A stretch of DNA of 21,061 bases, taken from the NCBI GenBank assembly GCA_036497785.1, contig DASXIW010000271.1:1-21061 (forward strand), read 5' to 3'. Position numbers and translations under genes: made by a program. Positions 7,432-13,533 of the stretch are shown one piece after another. A model generated the notes under the pieces. The model had not been told where the DNA came from, did no database searches, and saw only the letters and a program-made list of their open reading frames with translations. Each line of letters begins with the position of its first letter. Positions within the stretch are counted from its first letter, which is position 1. Origin of the DNA: DASXIW01 sp036497785. Lineage in GTDB: Bacteria > Pseudomonadota > Alphaproteobacteria > Acetobacterales > Acetobacteraceae.

Positions 7432-8092
7432 TCAACTGGATGCGGGCATTGATGGTGATGGCGACCTTGTCGGAGATGAACGCCCTGTCGGCAGTCATGC
7501 CGAAGGCCGAGCGTTGCAGTGTTCCTGTCACCACGAACTCCGCGACTTCCGCCCCTCGGGCCGGGTCCTCGTGTCGCGCCACCAGCTTGGCGTCAAGGAT
7601 CAACGGCTGGGTTATCCCGCGTATCTCGATCTGGCCGCGCACGACATAGTGGTTTGAGGCAACGGGTTCGACGGACGTGCTCTCGAAATGGACGTCCGGG
7701 TATTTCTGCACGTTGAAGAAATCCGGGGATTGCAGCATCGCCGTCTCTTCCTGCGAGGACATGTTGGCCGACGCCGATTCGACGTCCACCGAAATCCGCG
7801 TCCACTCCGGATGGCTGGCATCAAGCAGAAGCGTGCCGCGGAAACGACGAAACTGGCCTTGCGAGGAGAACAGTCCGAGATGGCTGACCGAGAACATGAT
7901 GCTGCCGAAGGTTTGATCGATCGAATACGACTCTTCGGCGCGAGCGCTCCCGACGGCCAGGAATGCAGCCAAAGGAATGGCAAGGAAAACCCGTCGCCAC
8001 ACATGGCGCAGGATGGCGAGCCTGCACAGGCTGCACAGGCTGCACTCACGATCAACCCGATGACTGAATTTCCGTCCCCACATGCCGGTCAA
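7409..8092 (-). CDS. YceI family periplasmic protein
   Basis: YceI-fold proteins are secreted, lipocalin-like beta-barrels that bind isoprenoid lipids such as ubiquinone. The mature part begins after the signal peptide RRVFLAIPLAAFLAVGSARA (cleavage at ARA|EES) and contains the family run YSIDQTFGSIMFSVSHLG, then EETAMLQSPDFFNVQKYP, FESTSV, GQIEIRGITQPL and GTLQRSAFGM. The start is uncertain. The ATG at 8092 gives 227 residues but puts about 30 residues, including ECSLCSLCRLA, before the signal peptide. A GTG at 8002 would give a normal 22-residue signal peptide directly. The pairing and overlap with cytochrome b561 mirror the yceI/yceJ pair of E. coli, with the order reversed. Family certain, start open. 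Confidence 0.88.
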   Translation of the reverse strand: MTGMWGRKFSHRVDRECSLCSLCRLAILRHVWRRVFLAIPLAAFLAVGSARAEESYSIDQTFGSIMFSVSHLGLFSSQGQFRRFRGTLLLDASHPEWTRISVDVESASANMSSQEETAMLQSPDFFNVQKYPDVHFESTSVEPVASNHYVVRGQIEIRGITQPLILDAKLVARHEDPARGAEVAEFVVTGTLQRSAFGMTADRAFISDKVAITINARIQLSETFRAN

Positions 8093-8200
8093 GCTCCATG
8101 AGCATTTTCATAGGTCTCCCCAGCATTGAGTGAGCCCCGCAGACGCAGACGCTCGAGCCTTGCCCTTTATTCCACCTGGCCCAAATCCAGCGGGGTGATC

Positions 8201-8489
8201 TTACGGGGTCGCCGGAGTGATGAGACGGCCGCTGCCAGCGGTGATAAAGGCGTTGGTAATGTTGACCTGCACGCCTTGACAGATACCGTAGAGCGTCGCG
8301 CCTGCACCTGCGAACACATGCATCTCACGCCCAGCGCCGACTCTCAAAACGAACCTGTTGGGCTGGCCCGGGCTGGATGAACAGGGCGCTCACCCCATGC
8401 GAGGCTGCGGTGCCGACCGCATAATCCTGTGTTGGGCAGTCGCCTTCCGAATCGAGGGCTTCCGGACAGGCATTAGCGGGATACACGAT
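8201..8489 (-). pseudogene. Remnant: C-terminal part of a degraded secreted protein
   Basis: Immediately after the TGA of the small secreted ORF (8490-8720), the same frame continues with protein-like sequence: VYPANACPEALDSEGDCP, then TQDYAVGTAASHGVSALF. It shifts frame between 8328 and 8389, near a CCCGGGCC run, and resumes as QPNRFVLRVGAGREMHVF, AGAGATLYGICQGV and SGRLITPATP before TAA at 8201. Reading one base differently there joins the pieces into one chain, which suggests a single ancestral protein of about 170 residues broken by one stop and one indel. I do not recognise the family. Sequencing error at the GC-rich run could explain the frameshift but not the TGA. Confidence 0.42.
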
Positions 8490-8720
8490 TCAGAGATACG
8501 CTGTCGCTACGACGCCGAATCTTTTGAACTCCTGCTCGTCAAAAATCTCGCTGGCGATGACGCAGTCGACCGACATGTCATCGACTCGCAGGGTCTGCCC
8601 GGGCGGAACCACGTAGCCATTGCGGATCAGCATAAGCTGATCGCCTTGGGTTGCGAGCGCAGACAGGGTCACGGCCGCGACCAGGCCCGACGTGACGACA
8701 GCCAGCAGCGCTCGTCCCAT
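8490..8720 (-). CDS. Small secreted protein of unknown function (probably the 5' part of a broken gene)
   Basis: A 76-residue ORF with a convincing signal sequence: MGRALLAVVTSGLVAAVTLS followed by ALA|TQG, then LIRNGYVVPPGQTLRVDDMS and CVIASEIFDEQEFKRFGV. The ATG at 8720 has GGGAG six bases upstream, so initiation looks real. It stops at TGA (8490-8492), but the frame carries on with plausible coding sequence, so the product may be a truncated exported fragment. Two strong hairpins lie upstream (8740-8790, 8815-8840) and could affect its leader. I do not recognise a family. Confidence 0.45.
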   Translation of the reverse strand: MGRALLAVVTSGLVAAVTLSALATQGDQLMLIRNGYVVPPGQTLRVDDMSVDCVIASEIFDEQEFKRFGVVATAYL

Positions 8721-8739
8721 GCTCTGCTCCCGACTGACG

Positions 8740-8790
8740 CAACGGGCCGGGGCGCGAAGGCCCCAGATACCGCGGCGTCCCGGCCCGTTG
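8740..8790. other. Long inverted repeat in the leader of the small secreted gene
   Basis: CAACGGGCCGGG at 8740-8751 pairs perfectly with CCCGGCCCGTTG at 8779-8790. Four further inner pairs are possible, leaving a loop of about 19 bases. It sits 20 bases upstream of the small gene's ATG on the minus strand, just ahead of its ribosome-binding site, and has no T-tract. It could be a leader RNA structure or a protein-binding site. Confidence 0.5.
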
Positions 8791-8814
8791 CATCGCGGGG
8801 GCGCTGGTCGTGCC

Positions 8815-8840
8815 ACGCCGGCAGCAGACACTGCCGGCGT
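8815..8840. other. Perfect 10-bp hairpin in the gap between the secreted-protein gene and phzF
   Basis: ACGCCGGCAG at 8815-8824 pairs with CTGCCGGCGT at 8831-8840 around a six-base loop. No T-run follows in either direction. With the neighbouring inverted repeat it occupies the 284-bp divergent gap before phzF. Nothing else is recognisable there except the phzF ribosome-binding site at about 8995-9001. Confidence 0.5.
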
Positions 8841-9004
8841 CGCATAGGCAAGACTCGAATGCGGGGCATACCTCGTTGTAGTTCCCGCGCTACGACTCGA
8901 TCGCCAGCTTCGCCTCCGCTCCGGGGCGGAAGCATTCTAGGCTGAGGCAGACGTCGCGGAATTTGCCTGCGGCGGGAGATGTTCGATGTGATCGGGAGGA
9001 TAAA

Positions 9005-9841
9005 ATGACTTCGTTCGCGTTTCTGCAGGTTGACGTGTTCACGTCTCAGCCTTTGCGTGGCAACCCGCTGGCCGTCATTGTTGGCGCCGATGCGCTCACC
9101 GATGCACAGATGGCCAACTTCGCCAATTGGACCAATCTCAGCGAAACCACCTTCCTGCTACGGCCGACGCAGCAAGCTGCGGATTATCGCGTTCGCATCT
9201 TCACGCCCGCGCAGGAGCTGCCTTTCGCGGGCCATCCCACTTTGGGAAGCTGCCATGTGTGGCTGGCCGCGGGCGGCATGCCGAAGGGCGCGGAGGTGGT
9301 GCAGGAATGCGAGATCGGTCTTGTCCGCATACGTCGCGGACCGGGCCGGCTGTCTTTCGCTGCACCGCCGCTGCGCCGCGCGGGGCCACTGGAGGCCGAT
9401 ATTCTGGCGCAGGTCACGCGTGGGCTGGGTCTGGCACCGGAGGCGATCATTGCCTCAAACTGGGTGGATAACGGTCCGGGCTGGTTGGCAGTTCTGTTGC
9501 GATCGCGCGATGCGGTGCTGGCAGTGCGGCCGGACTACGCGGCGCTGTCAGGGCTGCGCGTCGGCGTGGTTGGGGCTTGGGACAGCGCGAAAGATGGACC
9601 CGACGCGCAATTCGAGGTGCGCGCTTTCACCAGCGGTGGCTACGAGGACCCGGTGACCGGCAGCCTGAATGCCAGCCTGGCGCAATGGCTGATCGGCAGC
9701 GGCCTCGCGCCCGCGAACTATGTCGCCAGCCAGGGCACGGTGCTGGGGCGCATGGGGCGGGTGCAAATAGAGCAGGACGGGCCTGAAATCTGGATCGGCG
9801 GCGCCGTCACGACCTGTATCGCGGGCACCGCGACGCTGTGA
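9005..9841 (+). CDS. PhzF family isomerase/epimerase-like protein
   Basis: A 278-residue member of the PhzF/diaminopimelate-epimerase-fold family. PhzF itself isomerises an intermediate of phenazine synthesis; most members have unknown small-molecule substrates. Seen here: the N-terminal QVDVFTSQPLRGNPLAVI, the catalytic glutamate in TNLSETTFL (Glu47), FTPAQELPFAGHPTLGS (Gly-His at 76-77), and the second-domain glycine loop EDPVTGSLNASLA. The frame extends upstream to 8963, but the ATG at 9005 follows an excellent GGGAGGA five to six bases away and begins the conserved fold. No phenazine genes are nearby, so a housekeeping or detoxifying role is more likely than phenazine synthesis. Family sure, substrate unknown. 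Confidence 0.92.
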   Translation: MTSFAFLQVDVFTSQPLRGNPLAVIVGADALTDAQMANFANWTNLSETTFLLRPTQQAADYRVRIFTPAQELPFAGHPTLGSCHVWLAAGGMPKGAEVVQECEIGLVRIRRGPGRLSFAAPPLRRAGPLEADILAQVTRGLGLAPEAIIASNWVDNGPGWLAVLLRSRDAVLAVRPDYAALSGLRVGVVGAWDSAKDGPDAQFEVRAFTSGGYEDPVTGSLNASLAQWLIGSGLAPANYVASQGTVLGRMGRVQIEQDGPEIWIGGAVTTCIAGTATL

Positions 9842-9847
9842 AGGAAA

Positions 9848-9871
9848 AGGGCGCGGGACAGCCCGCGCCCT
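9848..9871 (-). terminator. Intrinsic terminator between phzF and gapR (convergent)
   Basis: AGGGCGCGGG (9848-9857) and CCCGCGCCCT (9862-9871) form a perfect 10-bp stem with a four-base loop. On the minus strand it is followed by TTTTCCTT, a usable U-tract, so it fits best as the terminator of the gapR transcript. On the plus strand only GGCTTTGTG follows, so termination of phzF would be weaker. Confidence 0.75.
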
Positions 9872-9881
9872 GGCTTTGTGC

Positions 9882-10163
9882 CTACATTCCCAGAGCGCGG
9901 CGATAGACATCCAGCAACGTCTCCTGCTCCTCGACTTCCGCCGGCTCCTGCTTACGGATGCGGATCAGCTGGCGCATCACCGTCACGTCGAATCCGGCGC
10001 TTTTCGCCTCGGCGAAAATATCCTTGATGTCGCTGGAGAGGGCTTTGCGTTCCTCTTCCAGGCGCTCGATTCGTTCGATCAGGCTGCGTAGCCGATCGGC
10101 CGCGATATTGCCCCACTGGGCCGGCTCCTCAACCTTCTCCGCTCCGGTGGCATCCAGGGCCAT
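9882..10163 (-). CDS. gapR: GapR (DUF2312), nucleoid-associated protein
   Basis: GapR is an alphaproteobacterial DNA-binding protein that favours AT-rich, overtwisted DNA and helps topoisomerases ahead of replication forks. This copy has 93 residues, the usual length. The family signature is intact: AADRLRSLIERIERLEEERK, a long amphipathic coiled-coil helix, then DIKDIFAEAKSAGFDV, MRQLIRIRKQ and the C-terminal LLDVYRRALGM. The ATG at 10163 has GGAGG about seven bases upstream. It lies about 57 bp downstream of the DUF1244 gene on the same strand, so the two may share a transcript, ended by the hairpin at 9848-9871. Confidence 0.95.
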   Translation of the reverse strand: MALDATGAEKVEEPAQWGNIAADRLRSLIERIERLEEERKALSSDIKDIFAEAKSAGFDVTVMRQLIRIRKQEPAEVEEQETLLDVYRRALGM

Positions 10164-10220
10164 GCTCGCCTCCGTTCGTCCTTGATGGGTCGGCGGGCTT
10201 AGCCGGCTGTGCCAGTCGGG

Positions 10221-10526
10221 TCAATGACCGGGGTGGGTCTTTGCGAGCGCCGCGCTCTGCTCCGCCGTTGCCGGTTTCTGGTGCAGCGCCTGCCATTCCT
10301 TGTATGGCATGCCGTAGACGATTTCCCGCGCCTCGGGGTCGGACAGCTTGACATCCCGGGCTTCGGCGGCCTCGCGGTACCAGCGGCTGAGGCAGTTGCG
10401 GCAGAAGCCGGCCAGGTTCATCAGATCGATGTTCTGCACATCGCTCCGTTCACGCAGATGTTCCACCAGACGGCGGAAGGCGGCGGCTTCGAGCTCCGTG
10501 CGGGTCGGGGTGTCGATGTCGGGCAT
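10221..10526 (-). CDS. DUF1244 family protein
   Basis: A 101-residue cytoplasmic protein of unknown function, widespread in proteobacteria. The conserved core is clear: AAFRRLVEHLRERSDVQNID, then LMNLAGFCRNCLSRWYREAA with Cys42 and Cys45, and EAREIVYGMPYKEWQ near the C-terminus. The Cys-x-x-Cys pair suggests metal or redox chemistry, but no activity is established to my knowledge. The open frame extends far upstream, but that is only the mirror of the glycerate kinase gene. The ATG at 10526 follows a textbook AGGAGG seven bases away. Likely first gene of a DUF1244-gapR unit. Confidence 0.92.
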   Translation of the reverse strand: MPDIDTPTRTELEAAAFRRLVEHLRERSDVQNIDLMNLAGFCRNCLSRWYREAAEARDVKLSDPEAREIVYGMPYKEWQALHQKPATAEQSAALAKTHPGH

Positions 10527-10613
10527 GGCGAACCTCCTAATGCTGGGCCATACATGGCGCGCCGGACGCCGCTTCGCCATAGTTCCGGCGAACCGGGACG
10601 GAGACGCATTGCA

Positions 10614-11924
10614 ATGACATGGGACGACGCACGGGCGAGGACGGTCCTGCGACAGGTTTTCGACGCCGCGGTGGCCGCCGCCAATCCGCGCCTTGTGCTG
10701 GCCGGGCATCTGCCGCCGAAACCGGCGGGGCGCTGCGTGGTGGTGGGTTGCGGCAAATCCGCCGCCGTGATGGCCGCCGCCCTTGAGGATGCATGGCCGG
10801 ATGTGGATCTGTCTGGCCAGGTCGTCACGCGCTACGGGCATGCCGTGCCGACGCGCCGCATCGCGGTGATGGAGGCGTCGCATCCCGTGCCGGATGCCAA
10901 CAGCGAAATCGCCGCGCGGCGTATCCTGGAGACGGTGCGCGGACTGGGCCCAGACGATCTGGTGCTGGCCCTGATCTCCGGCGGCGGCTCGGCCCTGATG
11001 GCGCTGCCCGCGCCCGGCCTGACCCTGGCCGACAAGCAGGCGATGAACGCGGCCCTGCTCGCATCCGGCGCCACGATCAGCGAAATGAACGCGGTGCGAA
11101 AGCATTTGTCGGCGATCAAGGGCGGCCGGCTGGCGGCGGCGGCGCGGCCGGCGCGGGTGGTGACGCTGGCGATCAGCGACGTGCCCGGCGACGACCCGGC
11201 GGTGATCGCCAGCGGGCCTACCGTGCCTGACCCGACCAGCTATGCCGATGTGCGCGCGCTGCTGGCCCGCTACGGCATCGAGCCCGCGCCGGCGGTGGCG
11301 GCCCGGCTGGCGGCGGCCGAGGACGAGACGCCGAAGCCGGGCAACCTGCCCGACGCCGCCTTCCACATGATCGCGACGCCAGCGATGGCGCTGGAGAGCG
11401 CCGCCGCCGCAGCCCGCAAGGCGGGCCTGACGCCGCTGATACTGGGCGACGCGCTGGAGGGCGAAAGCCGCGACGCCGGCACGCTGATGGCGGGCATCGC
11501 CCGCTCCGTTCGCCGCCACGGCCATCCGCTGCGCGCTCCCGCCTTGCTGCTGTCCGGCGGGGAGACCACCGTGACGATCGGGCGGGGACCGGCCGGGCGC
11601 GGCGGGCGCAACACCGAATTCCTGCTGGGCCTGGCCGTGGCGCTGACCGGAGGGGCCGGGATCTGGGCCATCGCCGGCGACACGGACGGCATTGACGGCA
11701 CCGAGGACGCGGCGGGCGCGATCGTGACACCAGACACGCTGGCGCGGGCCAAGGCGATGGGCCTCGATCCGCGCGCCGTGCTTTCCACGCATGACAGCTT
11801 TTCGCTGTTCGACGCGATTGGCGATCTGGTGCGGACCGGCCCGACATTAACAAACGTCAATGACATACGCGCCGTTCTGATCGCCCCGGCTGGTTCCGCC
11901 ATGGCGGAAACCGGCCTAGGCTGA
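10614..11924 (+). CDS. Glycerate 2-kinase (MOFRL family, TtuD/GckA-like)
   Basis: It phosphorylates D-glycerate to 2-phosphoglycerate, the last step of the glyoxylate/hydroxypyruvate (serine-cycle or tartrate) route into glycolysis. With the ATG at 10614 the protein has 436 residues, normal for the family. Visible blocks: VVVGCGKSAAVMAAALED, VMEASHPVPDANS, LVLALISGGGSALM, MNAVRKHLSAIKGGRLA, VTLAISDVPGDDPAVIASGP, and the C-terminal MOFRL domain with LLSGGETTV, GRGGRNTEFLLGLA, AGDTDGIDGTEDAAGA and LTNVNDIRAVLI. GGAG lies somewhat far (about 11 bases) from the start. Pyruvate kinase follows 78 bp later, and the product needs only enolase to reach it. The start faces DUF1244 across an 87-bp divergent region. 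Confidence 0.92.
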   Translation: MTWDDARARTVLRQVFDAAVAAANPRLVLAGHLPPKPAGRCVVVGCGKSAAVMAAALEDAWPDVDLSGQVVTRYGHAVPTRRIAVMEASHPVPDANSEIAARRILETVRGLGPDDLVLALISGGGSALMALPAPGLTLADKQAMNAALLASGATISEMNAVRKHLSAIKGGRLAAAARPARVVTLAISDVPGDDPAVIASGPTVPDPTSYADVRALLARYGIEPAPAVAARLAAAEDETPKPGNLPDAAFHMIATPAMALESAAAAARKAGLTPLILGDALEGESRDAGTLMAGIARSVRRHGHPLRAPALLLSGGETTVTIGRGPAGRGGRNTEFLLGLAVALTGGAGIWAIAGDTDGIDGTEDAAGAIVTPDTLARAKAMGLDPRAVLSTHDSFSLFDAIGDLVRTGPTLTNVNDIRAVLIAPAGSAMAETGLG

Positions 11925-12002
11925 ATTTGGCGACCGATTTCATCGGCCTGACATCGCGCCGAATTCCAGTCGGGCCGAGACTGCTCCGGGAGAGAATTAT
12001 TC

Positions 12003-13436
12003 ATGGCTGCTCGCATAAAAATCCGCCGCCGCCGCCGCACCAAGATCATTGCCACGCTGGGGCCGGCGAGTTCCACCGAGGAGGTGATATCGCGCCTGTT
12101 CCAGGCGGGTGCAGACGTGTTTCGCCTGAATTTCAGCCACGGCACCCATGATGACCATGCCGCCCGGATCGCCATCATCCGCGACCTGGAAAAGAAATTC
12201 GACCGTCCCATCGGCATACTGGCCGACGTGCAGGGACCCAAGCTGCGCGTGGGTCGCTTCGGCGGCGGGCGGGTGCAATTGCAGACCGGTCAGCCCTTCA
12301 CGCTCGACCTCAATCCCACGCCCGGCAACGTGCGCCGGGTGAATTTGCCGCATCCCGAAATCATCGGCGCCGCCAGCATCGGCACGAATCTGTTGCTGGA
12401 TGACGGCAAGCTGCGTTTGCGCGTCACCCATGTGCGCGAGGATCACCTGGAGACCGAGATCGTGGTCGGTGGCCCGTTATCGGACCGCAAGGGCGTCAAC
12501 GTGCCGGACATGGTGCTGCCGATTCCAGCGCTGACCGCGCAGGACCGGGTGGATTTCGCCTTCGCCATGGAACACGGCGTGGATTATCTCGGCTTGTCCT
12601 TCGTGCAGCGTCCCGAGGACGTGGAGGAAGCGCGCGAGATCGCCGCCGGGCGCATCTGGATCATGACCAAGGTGGAGAAGCCGCAGGCGCTGGAGAATAT
12701 GGACAGGATCGTCGCCCTGTCGGACGCTGTGATGGTCGCGCGTGGCGACCTGGGCGTGGAGTTGCCGCCCGAGGAGGTGCCGCTGGCGCAAAAGCGCCTG
12801 GTGCGCGCCGCACGGCAGATGGGCCTACCCGTGGTGGTGGCGACGCAGATGCTGGAAAGCATGATCAACGCCCCCGCCCCCACCCGCGCCGAGGCATCGG
12901 ACGTGGCGACGGCGGTGTTCGACGGCGTGGACGCGGTGATGCTGTCGGCGGAGACGGCGGCGGGGCAATTCCCGTACGAAGCCGTGAACATCATGGACCG
13001 CATTGTCGCGCGCGTGGAGCAGGACGAGGGCTGGCGCGCCATCATCGAGGCGTCGCGCCCGGCACCGGAAAAATCCACCGCCGACGCCATCGCCGCCGCC
13101 GCCCGGCAGGTGGCGCACACGATCGAGGCAAGCGCGATCTGCGCTTTCAGCGAATCGGGCAGCACCGTGCTGCGCACGGCGCGGGAGCGCCCAGAAGCGC
13201 CGATCCTCGGCTTGACTCCGTCCGAACGCACCGCGCGCCGCTTGGCCGTGGTGTGGGGTGTGCATGCCGTAGTAACGCCGGAGACGCACAGCATGAGCGA
13301 GACGGTGACCAAGGCCGCCAAGCTCGCCGTGCAGGAAGGGCTCAGCCCGCATGGCACGGAAATCGTCGTGATCGCCGGCGTGCCGTTCGGCCAGCCGGGG
13401 ACCACCAACGCGTTGCGGGTGGCGCGAGCCAAATAG
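12003..13436 (+). CDS. pyk: Pyruvate kinase
   Basis: It converts phosphoenolpyruvate and ADP to pyruvate and ATP, the last step of glycolysis. The protein is 477 residues. Recognised motifs: RRTKIIATLGPAS, VFRLNFSHGTHDDH, ILADVQGPKLRVG, the catalytic lysine segment IMTKVEKPQALENMD, MVARGDLGVELPPEEVP, VVATQMLESMI, DAVMLSAETAAGQFP, and the C-terminal domain with FSESGSTVLRTARERP and GLTPSERTARRLAVVWGV. GGGAGAG is nine bases before the ATG at 12003. The upstream neighbour is glycerate 2-kinase, a pairing that makes sense for growth on C2/C3 compounds such as glycerate or tartrate. The catalytic set appears complete. Confidence 0.97.
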   Translation: MAARIKIRRRRRTKIIATLGPASSTEEVISRLFQAGADVFRLNFSHGTHDDHAARIAIIRDLEKKFDRPIGILADVQGPKLRVGRFGGGRVQLQTGQPFTLDLNPTPGNVRRVNLPHPEIIGAASIGTNLLLDDGKLRLRVTHVREDHLETEIVVGGPLSDRKGVNVPDMVLPIPALTAQDRVDFAFAMEHGVDYLGLSFVQRPEDVEEAREIAAGRIWIMTKVEKPQALENMDRIVALSDAVMVARGDLGVELPPEEVPLAQKRLVRAARQMGLPVVVATQMLESMINAPAPTRAEASDVATAVFDGVDAVMLSAETAAGQFPYEAVNIMDRIVARVEQDEGWRAIIEASRPAPEKSTADAIAAAARQVAHTIEASAICAFSESGSTVLRTARERPEAPILGLTPSERTARRLAVVWGVHAVVTPETHSMSETVTKAAKLAVQEGLSPHGTEIVVIAGVPFGQPGTTNALRVARAK

Positions 13437-13483
13437 CGCGGCGCGCCTGCGCATTAAGCAGTTTTTGATCTGTTTCTCCAAGA

Positions 13484-13516
13484 TTGCCGGACGGGCATCG
13501 GGCGCCCGTCCGGCAA
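13484..13516. other. Perfect 13-bp hairpin between pyk and the chemotaxis gene
   Basis: TTGCCGGACGGGC (13484-13496) pairs with GCCCGTCCGGCAA (13504-13516) around a seven-base loop. No T-tract follows on either strand, so it is at best a structure-only terminator for pyk. It ends 17 bases before the chemotaxis gene's ATG, so it would also sit in that gene's leader. Confidence 0.65.
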
Positions 13517-13533
13517 GCGGCCCTGGGGCCGTA

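Noticed and set aside
8490..8492. In-frame TGA as a possible selenocysteine codon
   Set aside because: There is a separate frameshift downstream, no SECIS-like element that I can recognise next to the codon, and no known selenoprotein motif; decay is simpler.
8358..8945. 195-residue plus-strand ORF
   Set aside because: It overlaps the minus-strand small secreted ORF that has a signal peptide and a good ribosome-binding site; its own sequence shows no domain or initiation signal.
10527..11792. Long minus-strand open frame upstream of DUF1244
   Set aside because: It is the antisense of the glycerate kinase gene in high-GC DNA; the real DUF1244 start at 10526 has a perfect AGGAGG.
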